From Aspidapion aeneum (taxonomy: Eukaryota; Arthropoda; Insecta; Coleoptera; Brentidae), in assembly GCA_963576565.1 (NCBI GenBank), contig OY755047.1, positions 1,116,001 through 1,180,000 of the forward strand: a stretch of 64,000 nt of DNA. Reading direction: 5' to 3'. Each line of letters begins with the position of its first letter. Within the stretch, counting starts at the first letter, position 1. The notes beneath the pieces are model-generated. The model searched no databases. It worked only from the letters and a program-made list of their open reading frames with translations, and was not told where the DNA came from. The position numbers and the translations under genes are program-made. Below are positions 21,001-34,493 of this stretch, piece by piece.

Positions 21001-24000
21001 GGTTGTTCTCATATAAAAATTGCTGTAACTTTTGAAAAATTTATTGTAACCAGCTGATTTTATGTATACTTCTAGCTTGGAAAACACCCTATGGTGATAC
21101 CAAAAGTCGTTAAAATCGGGACAGTGATTTTTTTTTCTGAAGGATGGGCAAAAAACCAATCACAAAAATGTTTTTTATTATAACATTTTAATTTATTAAA
21201 ATACACAATTTTTTTTCAGGAAGAGTGTGATATTCCGCAGTTTGCTTCGGCAGGGTTGCCAGTTCTGTCCCATGTTATGATTGGCTTAGAAGGTTGTTCT
21301 CATATAAAAATTGCTGTAACTTTTGAAAAATTTATTGTAACCAGCTGATTTTATGTATACTTCTAGCTTGGAAAACACCCTATGGTGATACCAAAAGTCG
21401 TTAAAATCGGGACAGTGATTTTTTTTTCTGAAGGATGGGCAAAAAACCAATCACAAAAATGTTTTTTATTATAACATTTTAATTTATTAAAATACACAAT
21501 TTTTTCAGGAAGAGTTGTGATATTCCGCAGTTTGCTTCGGCAGGGTTGCCAGTTCTGTCCCATGTTATGATTGGCTTAGAAGGTTGTTCTCATATAAAAA
21601 TTGCTGTAACTTTTGAAAAATTTATTGTAACCAGCTGATTTTATGTATACTTCTAGCTTGGAAAACACCCTATGGTGATACCAAAAGTCGTTAAAATCGG
21701 GACAGTGATTTTTTTTCTGAAGGATGGGCAAAAAACCAATCACAAAAATGTTTTTTATTATAACATTTTAATTTATTAAAATACTCAATTTTTTTCAGGA
21801 AGAGTTGTGATATTCCGCAGTTTGCTTCGGCAGGGTTGCCAGTTCTGTCCCATGTTATGATTGGCTTAGAAGGTTGTTCTCATATAAAAATTGCTGTAAC
21901 TTTTGAAAAATTTATTGTAACCAGCTGATTTTATGTATACTTCTAGCTTGGAAAACACCCTATGGTGATAACAAAAGTCGTTAAAATCGGACCAGTGATT
22001 TTTTTTCTGAAGGATGGGCAAAAAAACCAATCACAAAAATGTTTTTTATTATAACATTTTAATTTATTAAAATACTCAATTTTTTTTTCAGGAAGAATGT
22101 GATATTCCGCAGTTTGCTTCGGCAGGGTTGCCAGTTCTGTCCATGTTATGATTGGCTTAGAAGGTTGTTCTCATATAAAAATTGCTGTAACTTTTGAAAA
22201 ATTTATTGTAACCAGCTGATTTTATGTATACTTCTAGCTTGGAAAACACCCTATGGTGATAACAAAAGTCGTTAAAATCGGACCAGTGATTTTTTTTCTG
22301 AAGGATGGGCAAAAAACCAATCACAAAAATGTTTTTTATTATAACATTTTAATTTATTAAAATACACAATTTTTTTTCAGGAAGAGTGTGATATTCCGCA
22401 GTTTGCTTCGGCAGGGTTGTCAGTTCTGTCCCATGTTATGATTGGCTTAGAAGGTTGTTCTCATATAAAAATTGCTGTAACTTTTGAAAAATTTATTGTA
22501 ACCAGCTGATTTTATGTAAACTTCTAGCTTGGAAAACACCCTATGGTGATACCAAAAGTCGTTAAAATCGGACCAGTGATTTTTTTTCTGAAGGATGGGC
22601 AAAAAACCAATCACAAAAATGTTTTTTATTATAACATTTTAATTTATAAAAATACTCAATTTTTTTTCAGGAAGAGTGTGATATTCCGCAGTTTGCCTCG
22701 GCAGGGTTGCCAGTTCTGTCCCATGTTATGATTGGCTTAGAAGGTTGTTCTCATATAAAAATTGCTGTAACTTTTGAAAAATTTATTGTAACCAGCTGAT
22801 TTTATGTATACTTCTAGCTTGGAAAACACCCTATGATGATACCAAAAGTCGTTAAAATCGGACCAGTGATTTTTTTTCTGAATGATGGGCAAAAAAAACC
22901 AATCACAAAAATGTTTTTTATTATAACATTTTAATTTATTAAAATACTCAATTTTTTTCAGGAAGAGTGTGATATTCCGCAGTTTGCTTCGGCAGGGTTG
23001 CCAGTTCTGTCCCATGTTATGATTGGCTTAGAAGGTTGTTCTCATATAAAAATTGCTGTAACTTTTGAAAAATTTATTGTAACCAGCTGATTTTATGTAT
23101 ACTTCTAGCTTGGAAAACACCCTATGGTGATACCAAAAGTCGTTAAATCGGACCAGTGATTTTTTTTCTGAAGGATGGGCAAAAAACCAATCACAAAAAT
23201 GTTTTTTATTATAACATTTTAATTTATTAAAATACACAATTTTTTTTCAGGAAGAGTGTGATATTCCGCAGTTTGCTTCGGCAGGGTTGCCAGTTCTGTC
23301 CCATGTTATGATTGGCTTAGAAGGTTGTTCTCATATAAAAATTGTGTAACTTTTGAAAAATTTATTGTAACCAGCTGATTTTATGTATACTTCTAGCTTG
23401 GAAAACACCCTATGGTGATACCAAAAGTCGTTAAAATCGGACCAGTGATTTTTTTTCTGAAGGATGGGCAAAAAACCAATCACAAAAATGTTTTTTATTA
23501 TAACATTTTAATTTATTAAAATACACAATTTTTTTCAGGAAGAGTGTGATATTCCGCAGTTTGCTTCGGCAGGGTTGCCAGTTCTGTCCCATGTTATGAT
23601 TGGTTTAGAAGGTTGTTCTCATCAGGACCACGATTTCATCGCCATGTGCGTGCTGAATATGATGATGGGAGGAGGGGGGTCGTTTAGTGCAGGTGGCCCC
23701 GGCAAAGGCATGTACACCAGGCTCTACACAAATGTTCTCAACAGGTAACTTGTTTTTTTTTGGTTTTTTTTTGTTCTTTTTATTTTATTTTTTTGTTTTT
23801 TTCTTTCTTTTTTGTTAAATTTTAAAAAAATTTACTTGGTACAAAAATTATAGGTAATAAAAATGTAAAAAAAACTTTTGTAGGAACTGTTTTGTTATAT
23901 TACTGAAAATTATTTGAGAAAAATAATTTTTTTTTTTTTTAATTAATAATTAAAATATTGTGCGTCATACCATTTACACCCTATTATTTAATTTTTCAAA

Positions 24001-27000
24001 CCCTATTTTGTGGGAAACTAATAGACAATTTTGTACTTCCAATGTCTTGCCAATGCGACAAATAAAGACAATGGAAGTCCGAAATTTTGTTTCCTATTTT
24101 GTGGGTTATCAAACTAAGCCTTATTTCCTTCTAGATACCACTGGATGTACAGTGCCACCGCATATAACCATGCCTACAATGACACAGGACTTTTCTGCAT
24201 CCATGCCAGTGCTCCTCCAAATTATGTGAGAGACATGGTTGAAGTGATTGTCAAAGAAATGGTTACAATGACAGGGGGTGTTGGCGATCAGGAACTTAGG
24301 GTAAAGCAAACTACAGTGAAACCTCTCCTGGCAGACACCTCTATTAAGCGGACACTCCCTTTAGGCGGACAAATTTGTTGAAACCAAGCTTTTCCCCTAA
24401 CCGGACACTCTAATAACCGGACGCGGACAATTTTTTCTGGTTAAAACATTCTGAAACCTTCCTTAACCGGACGCGAACCTCTGACAACGGGACGAAGCGC
24501 TGCACGACATGGGCATAAATATTATGTCGTATGTTGGCAACAACGCACTCTGCAACCGGGGAATTACCTCTGATAAAACCCAAAATGGCTTTTGGATCCT
24601 TTTATGGGATCGCGGGTGAAACAAAATAGACCGGTTCAAAAATAGGAAAAATAATTTCCGCGGTGAACCTTCAAGCTAATAAAATATTGGCCTAATTGAT
24701 ATGCTGCAGTCGTAAATCGAAAGAGGTCGAACGCAGGGCATTTCCATCGCTCTTGATGTTCTCTCCATAGTTTCAGAGTGGGAGAAACACACGCGACTAT
24801 GCGCGAAAACTGCGGCCAATAAAGGCACCCAAAATTAATTTTAATTATAACTAATTACCGAATCGGCAAAAAACATAAAAGGTAAAATTCTATCATTTAT
24901 CCCTAGATAACGAATAATTTTATTAAATTTATCCAAAATTCAACAATCTTTTTCCGTTTTAATGCGGAGACTAAATACTTCTGTCGTATTTATAACATAT
25001 TTCATTCGGCGGGACTGCTGTGTTTTATTTTTATTGTTCAATTGCTGGATTGTCAAAGAAATGGTCACAATGACAGGGGGTGTTGGCGATCAGGAACTTA
25101 GGGTAAAGCAAACTACAGTAAAACCTCTCCTTGCAGACACCTCTATTAAGCGAACACTCCCTTTAGGCGGACAAATTTGTTGAAACCAAGCTTTTCCCCT
25201 ATTTGTTTACATGTAAAATTCACTCCTATAACCGGACACTCTAATAACCGGATGCGGACAATTTTTTCTGGTTAAAACATTCTGAAACCTTCCTTAACCG
25301 GACGCGAACCTCTGACAACGGGACGGAGCGCTGCACGACATGGACATAAATATTATGTCGTATGTTGGCAACAACGCACTCTGCAACCGGGGAATTACCT
25401 CTGATAAAACCCAAAATGGCTTTTGGATCCTTTTATGGGATCGCGGGTGAAACAAAATAGACCGGTTCAAAAATAGGAAAAATAATTTCCGCTACTTGAT
25501 ATGCTGCAGTTGTAAATCGAAAGAGGTCGAACGCAGGGCATTTCCCTCGCTCTTGATGTTCTCTCCATAGTTTCAGAGTGGGAGAAACACACGCGACTAT
25601 GCGCGAAAACTGCGGCCAATAAAGGCACCCAAAATTAATTTTAATTATAACTAATTACCGAATCGGCAAAAAACATAAAAGGTAAAATTCTATCATTTAT
25701 CTCTAGATAAGGAATAATTTTATTAAATTTATCCAAAATCTAACAATCTCTTTCCGTTTTAATGCGGAGACTAAATACTTCTGTCGTATTTATAACATAT
25801 TTCATTCGGCGGGACTGCTGTGTTTTATTTTTATTGTTCAATTGCTGGATTGTCAAAGAAATGGTCACAATGACAGGGGGTGTTGGCGATCAGGAACTTA
25901 GGGTAAAGCAAACTACAGTGAAACCTCTCCTTGTAGACACCTCTATTAAGCGGACACTCCCTTTAGGCGGACAAATTTGTTGAAACCAAGCTTTTCCCCT
26001 ATTTTTTTACATGTAAAATTCACTCCTATAACTGGACACTCTAATAACCGGACGCGGACAATTTTTTCTGGTTAAAACATTCTGAAACCTTCCTTAACCG
26101 GACGCGAACCTCTGACAACGGGACGGAGCGCTGCACGACATGGGCATAAATATTATGTCGTATGTTGGCAACAACACACTCTGCAACCGGGGAATTACTT
26201 CTGATAAAACCCAAAATGGCTTTTGGATCCTTTTATGGGATCGCGGGTGAAACAATATAGACCGGTTCAAAAATAGGAAAAATAATTTCCGCGATGAACC
26301 TTCAAGCTAATAAAATATTGGCCTACTTGATATGCTGCAGTCGTAAATCGAAAGAGGTCGAACGCAGGGCATTTCCCTCGCTCTTGATGTTCTCTCCATA
26401 GTTTCAGAGTGGGAGAAACACACGCGACTATGCGCGAAAACTGCGGCCAATAAAGGCACCCAAAATTAATTTTAATTATAACTAATTACCGAATCGGCAA
26501 AAAACATAAAAGGTAAAATTCTATCATTTATCCCTAGATAAGGAATAATTTTATTAAATTTATCCAAAATTCAACAATCTCTTTCCGTTTTAATGCGGAG
26601 ACTAAATACTTCTGTCGTATTTATAACATATTTCATTCGGCGGGACTGCTGTGTTTTATTTTTATTGTTCAATTGCTGGATTGTCAAAGAAATGGTCACA
26701 ATGACAGGGGGTGTTGGCGATCAGGAACTTAGGGTAAAGCAAACTACAGTAAAACCTCTCCTTGCAGACACCTCTATTAAGCGAACACTCCCTTTAGGCG
26801 GACAAATTTGTTGAAACCAAGCTTTTCCCCTATTTGTTTACATGTAAAATTCACTCCTATAACCGGACACTCTAATAACCGGATGCGGACAATTTTTTCT
26901 GGTTAAAACATTCTGAAACCTTCCTTAACCGGACGCGAACCTCTGACAACGGGACGGAGCGCTGCACGACATGGACATAAATATTATGTCGTATGTTGGC

Positions 27001-28753
27001 AACAACGCACTCTGCAACCGGGGAATTACCTCTGATAAAACCCAAAATGGCTTTTGGATCCTTTTATGGGATCGCGGGTGAAACAAAATAGACCGGTTCA
27101 AAAATAGGAAAAATAATTTCCGCTACTTGATATGCTGCAGTCGTAAATCGAAAGAGGTCGAACGCAGGGCATTTCCCTCGCTCTTGATGTTCTCTCCATA
27201 GTTTCAGAGTGGGAGAAACACACGCGACTATGCGCGAAAACTGCGGCCAATAAAGGCACCCAAAATTAATTTTAATTATAACTAATTACCGAATCGGCAA
27301 AAAACATAAAAGGTAAAATTCTATCATTTATCCCTAGATAAGGAATAATTTTATTAAATTTATCCAAAATTCAACAATCTTTTTCCGTTTTAATGCGGAG
27401 ACTAAATACTTCTGTCGTATTTATAACATATTTCATTCGGCGGGACTGCTGTGTTTTATTTTTATTGTTCAATTGTAGTAGATCTCTTTGAAATGGCGCT
27501 TAGTAAAACTTCTTAGTTTACATGAAAAAATGGAAGTTGTTGACGTTTCGGATAAGGAACATCTATCAGTAAGAAAGATCGCTGAAAAATTTAATATCGG
27601 AAAAACTCAAGCAGCGGAAATTGTTAATAAATATATATTAAAATTTCGCAGTTCTCTCTCATAAGCGGACACCTCCAATAAGCGGACAAAATCGACGAAA
27701 CCGTGAGTGTCCGCTTATAAGAGGTTTCACTGAAATTACCCTCCCTAGAAAAGCTAGGAAGGTATCAGATCCCTCATTGATCCACAAATTTTTTTAGAGG
27801 GCCAAAACTCAGTTGCAATCAATGTTACTCATGAACCTAGAATCCAGGCCCGTTATGTTTGAAGATATTGGTCGTCAAGTGCTTGCAACAGGGCACAGGA
27901 AAAGACCGGAATACTTCATTAAAGAAATCGAAAAGATTACAAAAGATGACGTTGTAAATGTGGCCAAGAGATTGTTAATGTCCCAACCATCTGTCGCAGC
28001 AAGGGGGGATCTTAGGAAAATGCCGTCTTTGGAATATATTCAAGCTGGTAAGAAATCATTTTTCTTCCTGATTCTAAAAATACCATTTTTTTTTTAATTA
28101 TGCATTTTGGAAATAAGTGTCAATATTTATTTCTATTGAACCAAAAACAGGGATTAAAAAGTGGTAGTCTTCAGTACACTGGGCTTTTTTTTAAGTGATT
28201 AAAAATATTAAAAAGTTTTGTCAAAATGTAAAATGGTCCAAAAAAAAAATGTCGAACTATAATTTGGTCGAAAATATAACAATCGAAAGTAAAATAGACG
28301 AAAATAATTTAAACGAAACGTAGTTTTGTCATAAAATTGTCGAAAATAATATAGTAAAAACTGAAATGCGCGATACACAATGGAGAAGTGATGCCAAATC
28401 ATCGAAACATAGTTTTGTCGAAATGCAAAAAGATCAAATCGTAGAAAAGTCGAAAATGAAAATGCAATGTTGTCATATTTAGTAAAATTTCTTGGCTAAA
28501 TTCGTTTGTATAGGCTCTGAGGTTAGGCTAGTATGATGTAATAGTACACTTGACAACATGGGGAGTTTTTTGCAGGTACATTATAAAATCCACGACTTTT
28601 CGGTTCGACCTTTTTAAGTTTCGACATAATTACGTATACGTAAACATTGTTAAGAAAATTAATTTTGTAACAAATGTTTTTTTTTTTATTTTAGGTCTTA
28701 TAGATGCAGAAGGAAAGATGCCGACTGGTAGAAAATTATCACTTTTCCGATAA
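18041..28753 (+). CDS. PMPCA: Mitochondrial processing peptidase, alpha subunit
   Basis: Substrate-recognising subunit of the matrix MPP heterodimer, which removes presequences from imported precursors (M16 family). Exons: 18041-18099, 18467-18682, 18755-18860, 18923-19043, 19370-19552, 19618-19712, 19980-20138, 23539-23744, 24135-24300, 27798-28047, 28695-28753; all phases agree, 1620 bp, 539 residues plus stop. The first ~35 residues are basic and hydroxylated with no early acid, as in a mitochondrial presequence. [10 protein letters not shown] (about 117-126) is the degenerate zinc motif: H119..E122 is followed by K, so it lacks the HxxEH of the catalytic beta subunit. The flexible glycine-rich loop [15 protein letters not shown] is at about 357-371. 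[18 protein letters not shown] and the C-terminal [13 protein letters not shown] also fit. Introns 7 and 9 carry arrays of copied exon pieces. Confidence 0.95.
18273..18442. mobile_element. 170-bp MITE with TA target duplication, PMPCA intron 1
   Basis: Terminal inverted repeats CAGTCGAACCTCTATAACTC and its complement, ~24 bp, flanked by TA at 18271-18272 and 18443-18444. TA duplication and the CAGTnnAACCTC ends suggest a pogo/Tigger or other Tc1/mariner-type source. No coding capacity. Confidence 0.85.
19745..19860 (-). mobile_element. LINE family 1 fragment (3' terminal) in PMPCA intron 6
   Basis: The sequence 'actatgtcggtttagaa' and a following 'tccatgtcttctttatcatt' match parts of the LINE copies at 48.2-48.9 kb and 61.7 kb. 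Short, internally deleted, non-coding. Confidence 0.6.
20139..23538 (+). repeat. ~290-bp tandem array in PMPCA intron 7, each unit carrying the 5' part of exon 8
   Basis: Twelve exon 8 starts follow a polypyrimidine tract and CAG at 20347, 20638, 20928, 21220, 21509, 21799, 22092, 22381, 22671, 22962, 23251 and 23539, spaced 288-293 bp. The first eleven carry 78-79 bp of exon 8 (26 codons, EECDIPQF to EGCSH), then jump to 'ataaaaattgctgtaac', which is early intron 7 sequence. Only the last continues into the real exon. Copies 3, 5 and 6 have an extra T that creates a stop (GAG TTG TGA). Reading on from the other decoys meets TGA about 15 codons after the join. Confidence 0.93.
24247..27475 (+). 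repeat. ~800-bp tandem array: 3' end of exon 9 with its donor, plus transposon
   Basis: The last 54 bp of exon 9 with its AGG|GTAAAG donor recurs at 25049-25102, 25849-25902 and 26680-26733, spaced 802, 800 and 831 bp from the true copy. Each is preceded by transposon sequence ending 'ttcaattg' and a 4-bp filler 'ctgg'. All three copies share GTC for GTT in the third valine codon, so they derive from one early duplicate. The 73-residue ORFs here are this chimera, not genes. Confidence 0.92.
24314..27732. mobile_element. Tigger/pogo-type element amplified in PMPCA intron 9
   Basis: Begins CAGTGAAACCTCTC 13 bp after the exon 9 donor and ends GAGGTTTCACTG. A TA precedes the left end; the right flank is AA, so the duplication is imperfect. 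The right part (about 27530-27660) encodes a HTH-like segment [20 protein letters not shown], resembling the CENP-B/psq-type DNA-binding domain of Tigger-class transposases. No catalytic domain remains. An inner part has been tandemly multiplied together with a piece of exon 9. Confidence 0.8.
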
Positions 28754-28944
28754 TTTATTAATCTTTATCCTTAGATTCAAAAATTGTGATTATTTTTTTG
28801 AGGCCAAAATAAAAAATCTCTTAAGAACTTTGATTAATACTAATTTAAGATGTTTTTAGTATATTAACAAAATAATAGGCAAGTTTTTATTATTTGCTGT
28901 TTTTCTGTACATAGTTTTTTATTATTTTTTTTTGTTTTGTAAAA

Positions 28945-28950
28945 AATAAA
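28945..28950 (+). terminator. PMPCA polyadenylation signal
   Basis: AATAAA about 190 bp after the stop codon, the last strong match before intergenic repeats. Confidence 0.6.
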
Positions 28951-29007
28951 GATAAACCACCATAAACATGTTGTCTATATTATTTTTTCCTTCATACCAT
29001 AATTACC

Positions 29008-29717
29008 GTCCAGCCAGAATAAAATGAGGTGCAAAAGAGATGGCTCAACTTAGTCTATCTCCCTCTGTTTACTGGTCTTACTGGGTGGTCTTCATTTTTA
29101 GCAAATTTACCATGAACAAAATTTTAATATTACAAGAAAAAACAATACTCGTCTGGTACGTTTAACGAAATCGACTCCAGCCCGTTCATAATTCACACCC
29201 TTTTATTGGGTTTCTATTGTTACAGCTGGGTCAACTCGAATCCGGCCCGTTCATAATTCACACCCTTTTATTGGGCTTCTATTATTATCACTGGGCTCAA
29301 ACAGGATGATTAGGCACGTTTCATACACATTTTAGACTAACAAAAACAGTGGCGTATCATTTATTATTTTTTAATGAAACTATGTTTGTTGTTGTTCCAA
29401 TTTTAAAGATATAACGAATGGTTTTGGATTTTTACAATTTTTAGAAAGTTAATTTTTTTAGGTTTCTACATTCGTACACACCTACCTAATGAAATAGGTA
29501 GGTAGCTATATAATATAATGAGTATAAAAGTTTTGAAAAAATGTATTTAATAAAAATAAGGCATGGAGTTTTCCAGCAAAAAAAGACTTAAAACAAGTAA
29601 AATATAAAATTAATACCTAATAATGATGAATAAAAAAATTATAGCACTCCACTGGACAAAGAAGGATAGCACTAATTGAAACCATCTCTTTTGCTCCTCA
29701 TTTTATTCTGGCTGGAC
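29008..29717. mobile_element. 710-bp element with 36-bp terminal inverted repeats
   Basis: The ends begin GTCCAGCCAGAATAAAATGA and match as inverted repeats over ~36 bp with one mismatch. Inside is a ~65-bp tandem duplication around 'cccgttcataattcacaccc' (29160-29290). I see no clear target duplication and no coding sequence. Confidence 0.75.
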
Positions 29718-29819
29718 AACAGATAAGTATTTGGATTGTCAAAAAAAAAAATTTATGTTCACTCAAAATAAGTTATTTGAGTCAAAAAAGACCTAACTAC
29801 CAAATTTTGTGATGGTGTG

Positions 29820-31140
29820 TGTCTGTCTGACCGATTTTAATAGGTCAAAAACATGTTGTGGTACAAGAAGTTATTATAAACGTGCAGTTTTTTTGTTTAT
29901 TTTTTTACTGGAGCATTTTCTCTAAAATGGGTAAAGATGGGAAAAAATCGCAAGAGACAAAAAAGTCTGCAAATGAAACATGGATTTTATTTCTTGCTTT
30001 AAAATTTACCAGTGGCTTACACCAAAAAGAAAATCGGGGAAAAAGGCGACATGACCCCTGAAAAGTATCACCATTTAGATTTTTACCATTATTTGGCATG
30101 TCTAATAGTTTAGTGCTACATTTGAGTCAAATATCTCAAAAATCAAACTTTTAATACCCTGTATCTCAAAAACTAAATGTATATGAACTTTTTGTCTTGA
30201 AATCACTCAACACTAAAATTATGTTATTGCATTTTAAAACACCCTGTATAGTATATATAACATGTTAATAAAGTATGTGGCCAATCTTAAGAGAATGATT
30301 TTTTGAGTGATTTTAAGAAAAAAACTTCAAATAAAAATGGTTCTGCAAATACTTACTTTTTGAGATACAAAGTTACAATTTTTTGTTTGTTTTTTCTTTA
30401 TAGCTCATGCTGTTTTTGAGATGTTTGGCTCAAATTTGGAATGTATATTTAGCTACAAGGCATACATTATTAATCATGCCAAATATCAAGAAAAAACTAC
30501 AGGGTGATATTTTTTTAGGGGTTATGCCCCTTTTTTCCCCCAGAACTTTTTTGCAGTAAGCCAATGGCAGATTCAAAAATATAAAAATGATTTTTTTGTT
30601 TTATTCAGAAACTTTTTGATCTTTTACAAATTTTTGAATCTCTAACCGTTTTTGAGAAAAAAGACAAGAAAGGAAAATTTGTACCCTGCAAAATGACATT
30701 AAAATTTAAAATAGCAATCAATCATTCAAATTATCTTTTTTCTCTTTTTCCTCAAAAATAGAGTGAGAGATACAAAAAATTGCAAAAGACCAAAAAGTTT
30801 CTAAATAAAACAAGGAATTAATTTTATATTTTTAAATATGCCTGTGATCTACTGCAAAAAAGTTCTGGGGAAAAAAGGGGACAAAAAATATCACCCTGTA
30901 GTTTTCTCTAATATTTGGCATGCCCAATGATGTATGCCTTGTAGTTAAATACATGTTCCAGATTTTAGCTAAATATCTCAAAAACTGCAAGTTATAAAGA
31001 AAAAACAAACAAAAAATTAAAACTTGAAATTTGTTTATATACAAAGTTTTTTTCTTAAAATCACTCAAAGAATAATCCTCCAAAGTTTGGTGACATACTT
31101 AAAAAATACCTGGTATATCTCAAAAATGACTGTACCTAGT
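29820..31140. mobile_element. Fold-back element with almost no loop
   Basis: Arms about 30293-30690 and 30700-31075 are reverse complements: 'ggcatacatta' and 'aactacagggtgatattt' near 30460-30510 pair with 'atatcaccctgtagtt' and 'tgatgtatgcc' near 30885-30940. Related half-copies lie at 29830-30290 and at about 34090-34330. No coding sequence. Confidence 0.65.
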
Positions 31141-31296
31141 GTAACATAGTTTTTCAAACATTGATTCAACAATTCATTTCTCACAAAAATAAAGTTACCT
31201 CAACATCCAGAACAACTAGGGCTTATGTATGATAAGGGAATTAAAACAAAACCTAGCATGGTTTTCTAATAAATCATACTTTTTTAGACATTATTT

Positions 31297-31302
31297 TTTA
31301 TT
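31297..31302 (-). terminator. RpS15 polyadenylation signal
   Basis: AATAAA on the minus strand about 38 bp after the TAG stop. Confidence 0.6.
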
Positions 31303-31339
31303 GTTTTTTGTCAAATTAACATAAAAAAAATTGTACAAC

Positions 31340-32411
<1,072 letters not shown>

Positions 32412-32600
32412 GGTTTAATTTATAAAAATTTGCCTTTTCCTAATCAAAATATAGTAAGATTGTTGGAAATTTAACCGATTTTTATTCTGCTTTCGCAAAA
32501 AAAACCGACTGCCATTAACTTTGACAGATAAAAGAGAGGTTAAACGTCAAAGTTGTCAATCAGCTGTTTTCTACTCCCTCGTTCCGAACCGAACCGATCA
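32412..32600 (-). promoter_or_regulatory. RpS15 upstream region
   Basis: Short AT-rich leader, then TTTGACAG (32519), CGTCAAAG and CAATCAGCTG (32557-32566). The same two motif types occur in the SUGP1-like/PMPCA promoter interval. The start of transcription cannot be placed. Confidence 0.4.
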
Positions 32601-33120
32601 CACGATTCCCGATGAACGATCGCACGGAAAAGTCGAGAGAAGCGATTCCCTGCCACGAGCAGGAATGCAGAAGTACGAAAAGGTTGCAGGAAATTTCATG
32701 CGAAATACGCTCCTAGTCCCTCGCTCGATTCTTGAACGATCGCACGAAAAAGTCGAGAGAAGCAACTCCCCATCAGGAGCAGGGATGCAGAAGTATGAAG
32801 AGGTTGCAGAAAATTTCATATCTCCTTCCATTTTTCGGTTTCAAGAATAGTGAGCATTCAATTCCCCGGTGATTGCACGAAAAAGTTGAGAGAAGCAACT
32901 CCCCATCAGGAGCAGGGATGCAGAAATACGAAGAGGTTGCAGGAAATTTCATTCGAAATACGAGCATAGTCCTTCGTTCGATTTTTCGGTTTCAAGAATA
33001 GCGAGCATTCAATTCCCAGGTGATTGCACGAAAAAGTTGAGAGAAGCAACTCCCCATGAGGAGCAGAGATGCAGAACTACGAAGAGGTTGCAGAAAATTT
33101 GATTAGAAATACGCGCCTTT
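32600..33120. repeat. ~130-145-bp tandem repeat upstream of RpS15, four copies
   Basis: Each unit contains 'cgcacgaaaaagtcgagaga' (or 'gcacgaaaaagttgagagaa'), 'gcaactccccatcaggagca' and 'gaggttgcagaaaattt'. Units begin near 32610, 32735, 32870 and 33022. Non-coding. Confidence 0.75.
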
Positions 33121-34490
33121 TTTTGTTTTTAAAATCAAGGTTGGCAGGTCTGCTCAGAATGAAGTTTTTTGACCAGTCGTTAGATGGCGCAAAATCGTTT
33201 ATTGGCAATCTGCACCGGTAACGCAGATATCTGTAAGGGTTTAGTTTGGCTCTTTGGACCGAGATGGCGCAAAAGTAGCATATATTTTTAAAAAGTCGCG
33301 GGAAATTCAAAATTGGCGGGCTTTTGTTTGCTTTTTGTGTTATCTTCGAAACCAAAGTTACTAACAGTGACTAAAAAACTATAAAAAAGGATAAAAAAAA
33401 GGGACATTATATATTATAAATAATAAATTTTAACACATTTTGGTATGCTGTTGCATTTTGGGAGGGGGTTTATTTAGGAAAATTTAATTCTGTTGTAAAT
33501 TGCGTTTTGATGGTTTTTATATAAAGAATTAAGCTTTCAAACTAATATTACAAACGTATTTAATTTTTTTTTTAAATAAAAAGAGGGTCTAGAAGCTTTT
33601 TATATTTTTACAGGTATTTTTTTTTAATAAAAAAACTGTCAAACTTGAACTCTTGAAAATTTAATTTAAAATGAGGTGTCACATTCGATATTGTATATAT
33701 TTTATTTTTTATATAATTTAATGTTTCTAGTTAAAACTGTAAATCAAAAAATTAATAAAAAAAAGGTAATAAAAAACTATTAAAAAAATATTGAATGTGG
33801 TTTTAAAAGAATTTTCGAAAAACGAATTAATAAAAAAGATCCACTGTAGATATAGGAAACGATTATTGTAAAAAAATAAAAATAACTTTTTGTATTGTCA
33901 CCCACAATCAGTTATTTGGGTCAAAAAAGTCCGGGGGGGGGGGGGTCGGTTCGGGACGGTTCATATGGGTAACTGGATACTTGAGCACCGATCAATAGAT
34001 TTTAACTTGATTCTGGGGGGTATTTTAGCCCCCCCCTTGCGTACGCCACTGAAAAAGTTAATTAGATAAGAAACTATATTTTTTTATAATAAAGCTAATC
34101 TCAACACTTTTTTGTAATTAGCGCGTCGTTTTTTATTTATTTTTTAGTTCAATAACGGTAGCAGATACGAAAAAACTCAAAGAAATAAAAAAGTTTCTGG
34201 ATAAACCTATTTTTTTGAAAATTTTCTTACTTACCTACTTATTGTAGCTCCGCAAAAAGTTCAGGGGTTAAAAAAGGGACATGACACCTGAAAAAATATC
34301 ACCCTGTAAATTTTTTCAAGCAGTATAGGCTTGTTTAATAATTTAATAAACCGCCGATAGCATAATCTGTGTGTGTGTGTGTAATTTGAGCAAAATATCT
34401 TAAAAAAATGCAGGAAAATTTAAAAAAATCAAAAAATTCTAAAATTTTAACACCCTGTAGCTCAGTAACTAAAATTTATTTCAGAAATTG
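33121..34490. other. Intergenic, AT-rich, with element remnants
   Basis: No gene seen. A hAT-like end CAGTGGCGTACGCAAGGGGG lies in inverse orientation near 34032-34052. A part-copy of the 30-kb fold-back family is at about 34090-34330. A (TG)n run is at 34369-34381. Confidence 0.5.
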
Positions 34491-34493
34491 TTT

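Noticed and set aside
20139..23538. CRISPR-like array or true mutually exclusive exons
   Set aside because: Unit of ~290 bp with no spacers, eukaryotic context; copies lack a downstream donor and most of exon 8, so they are not alternative complete exons.
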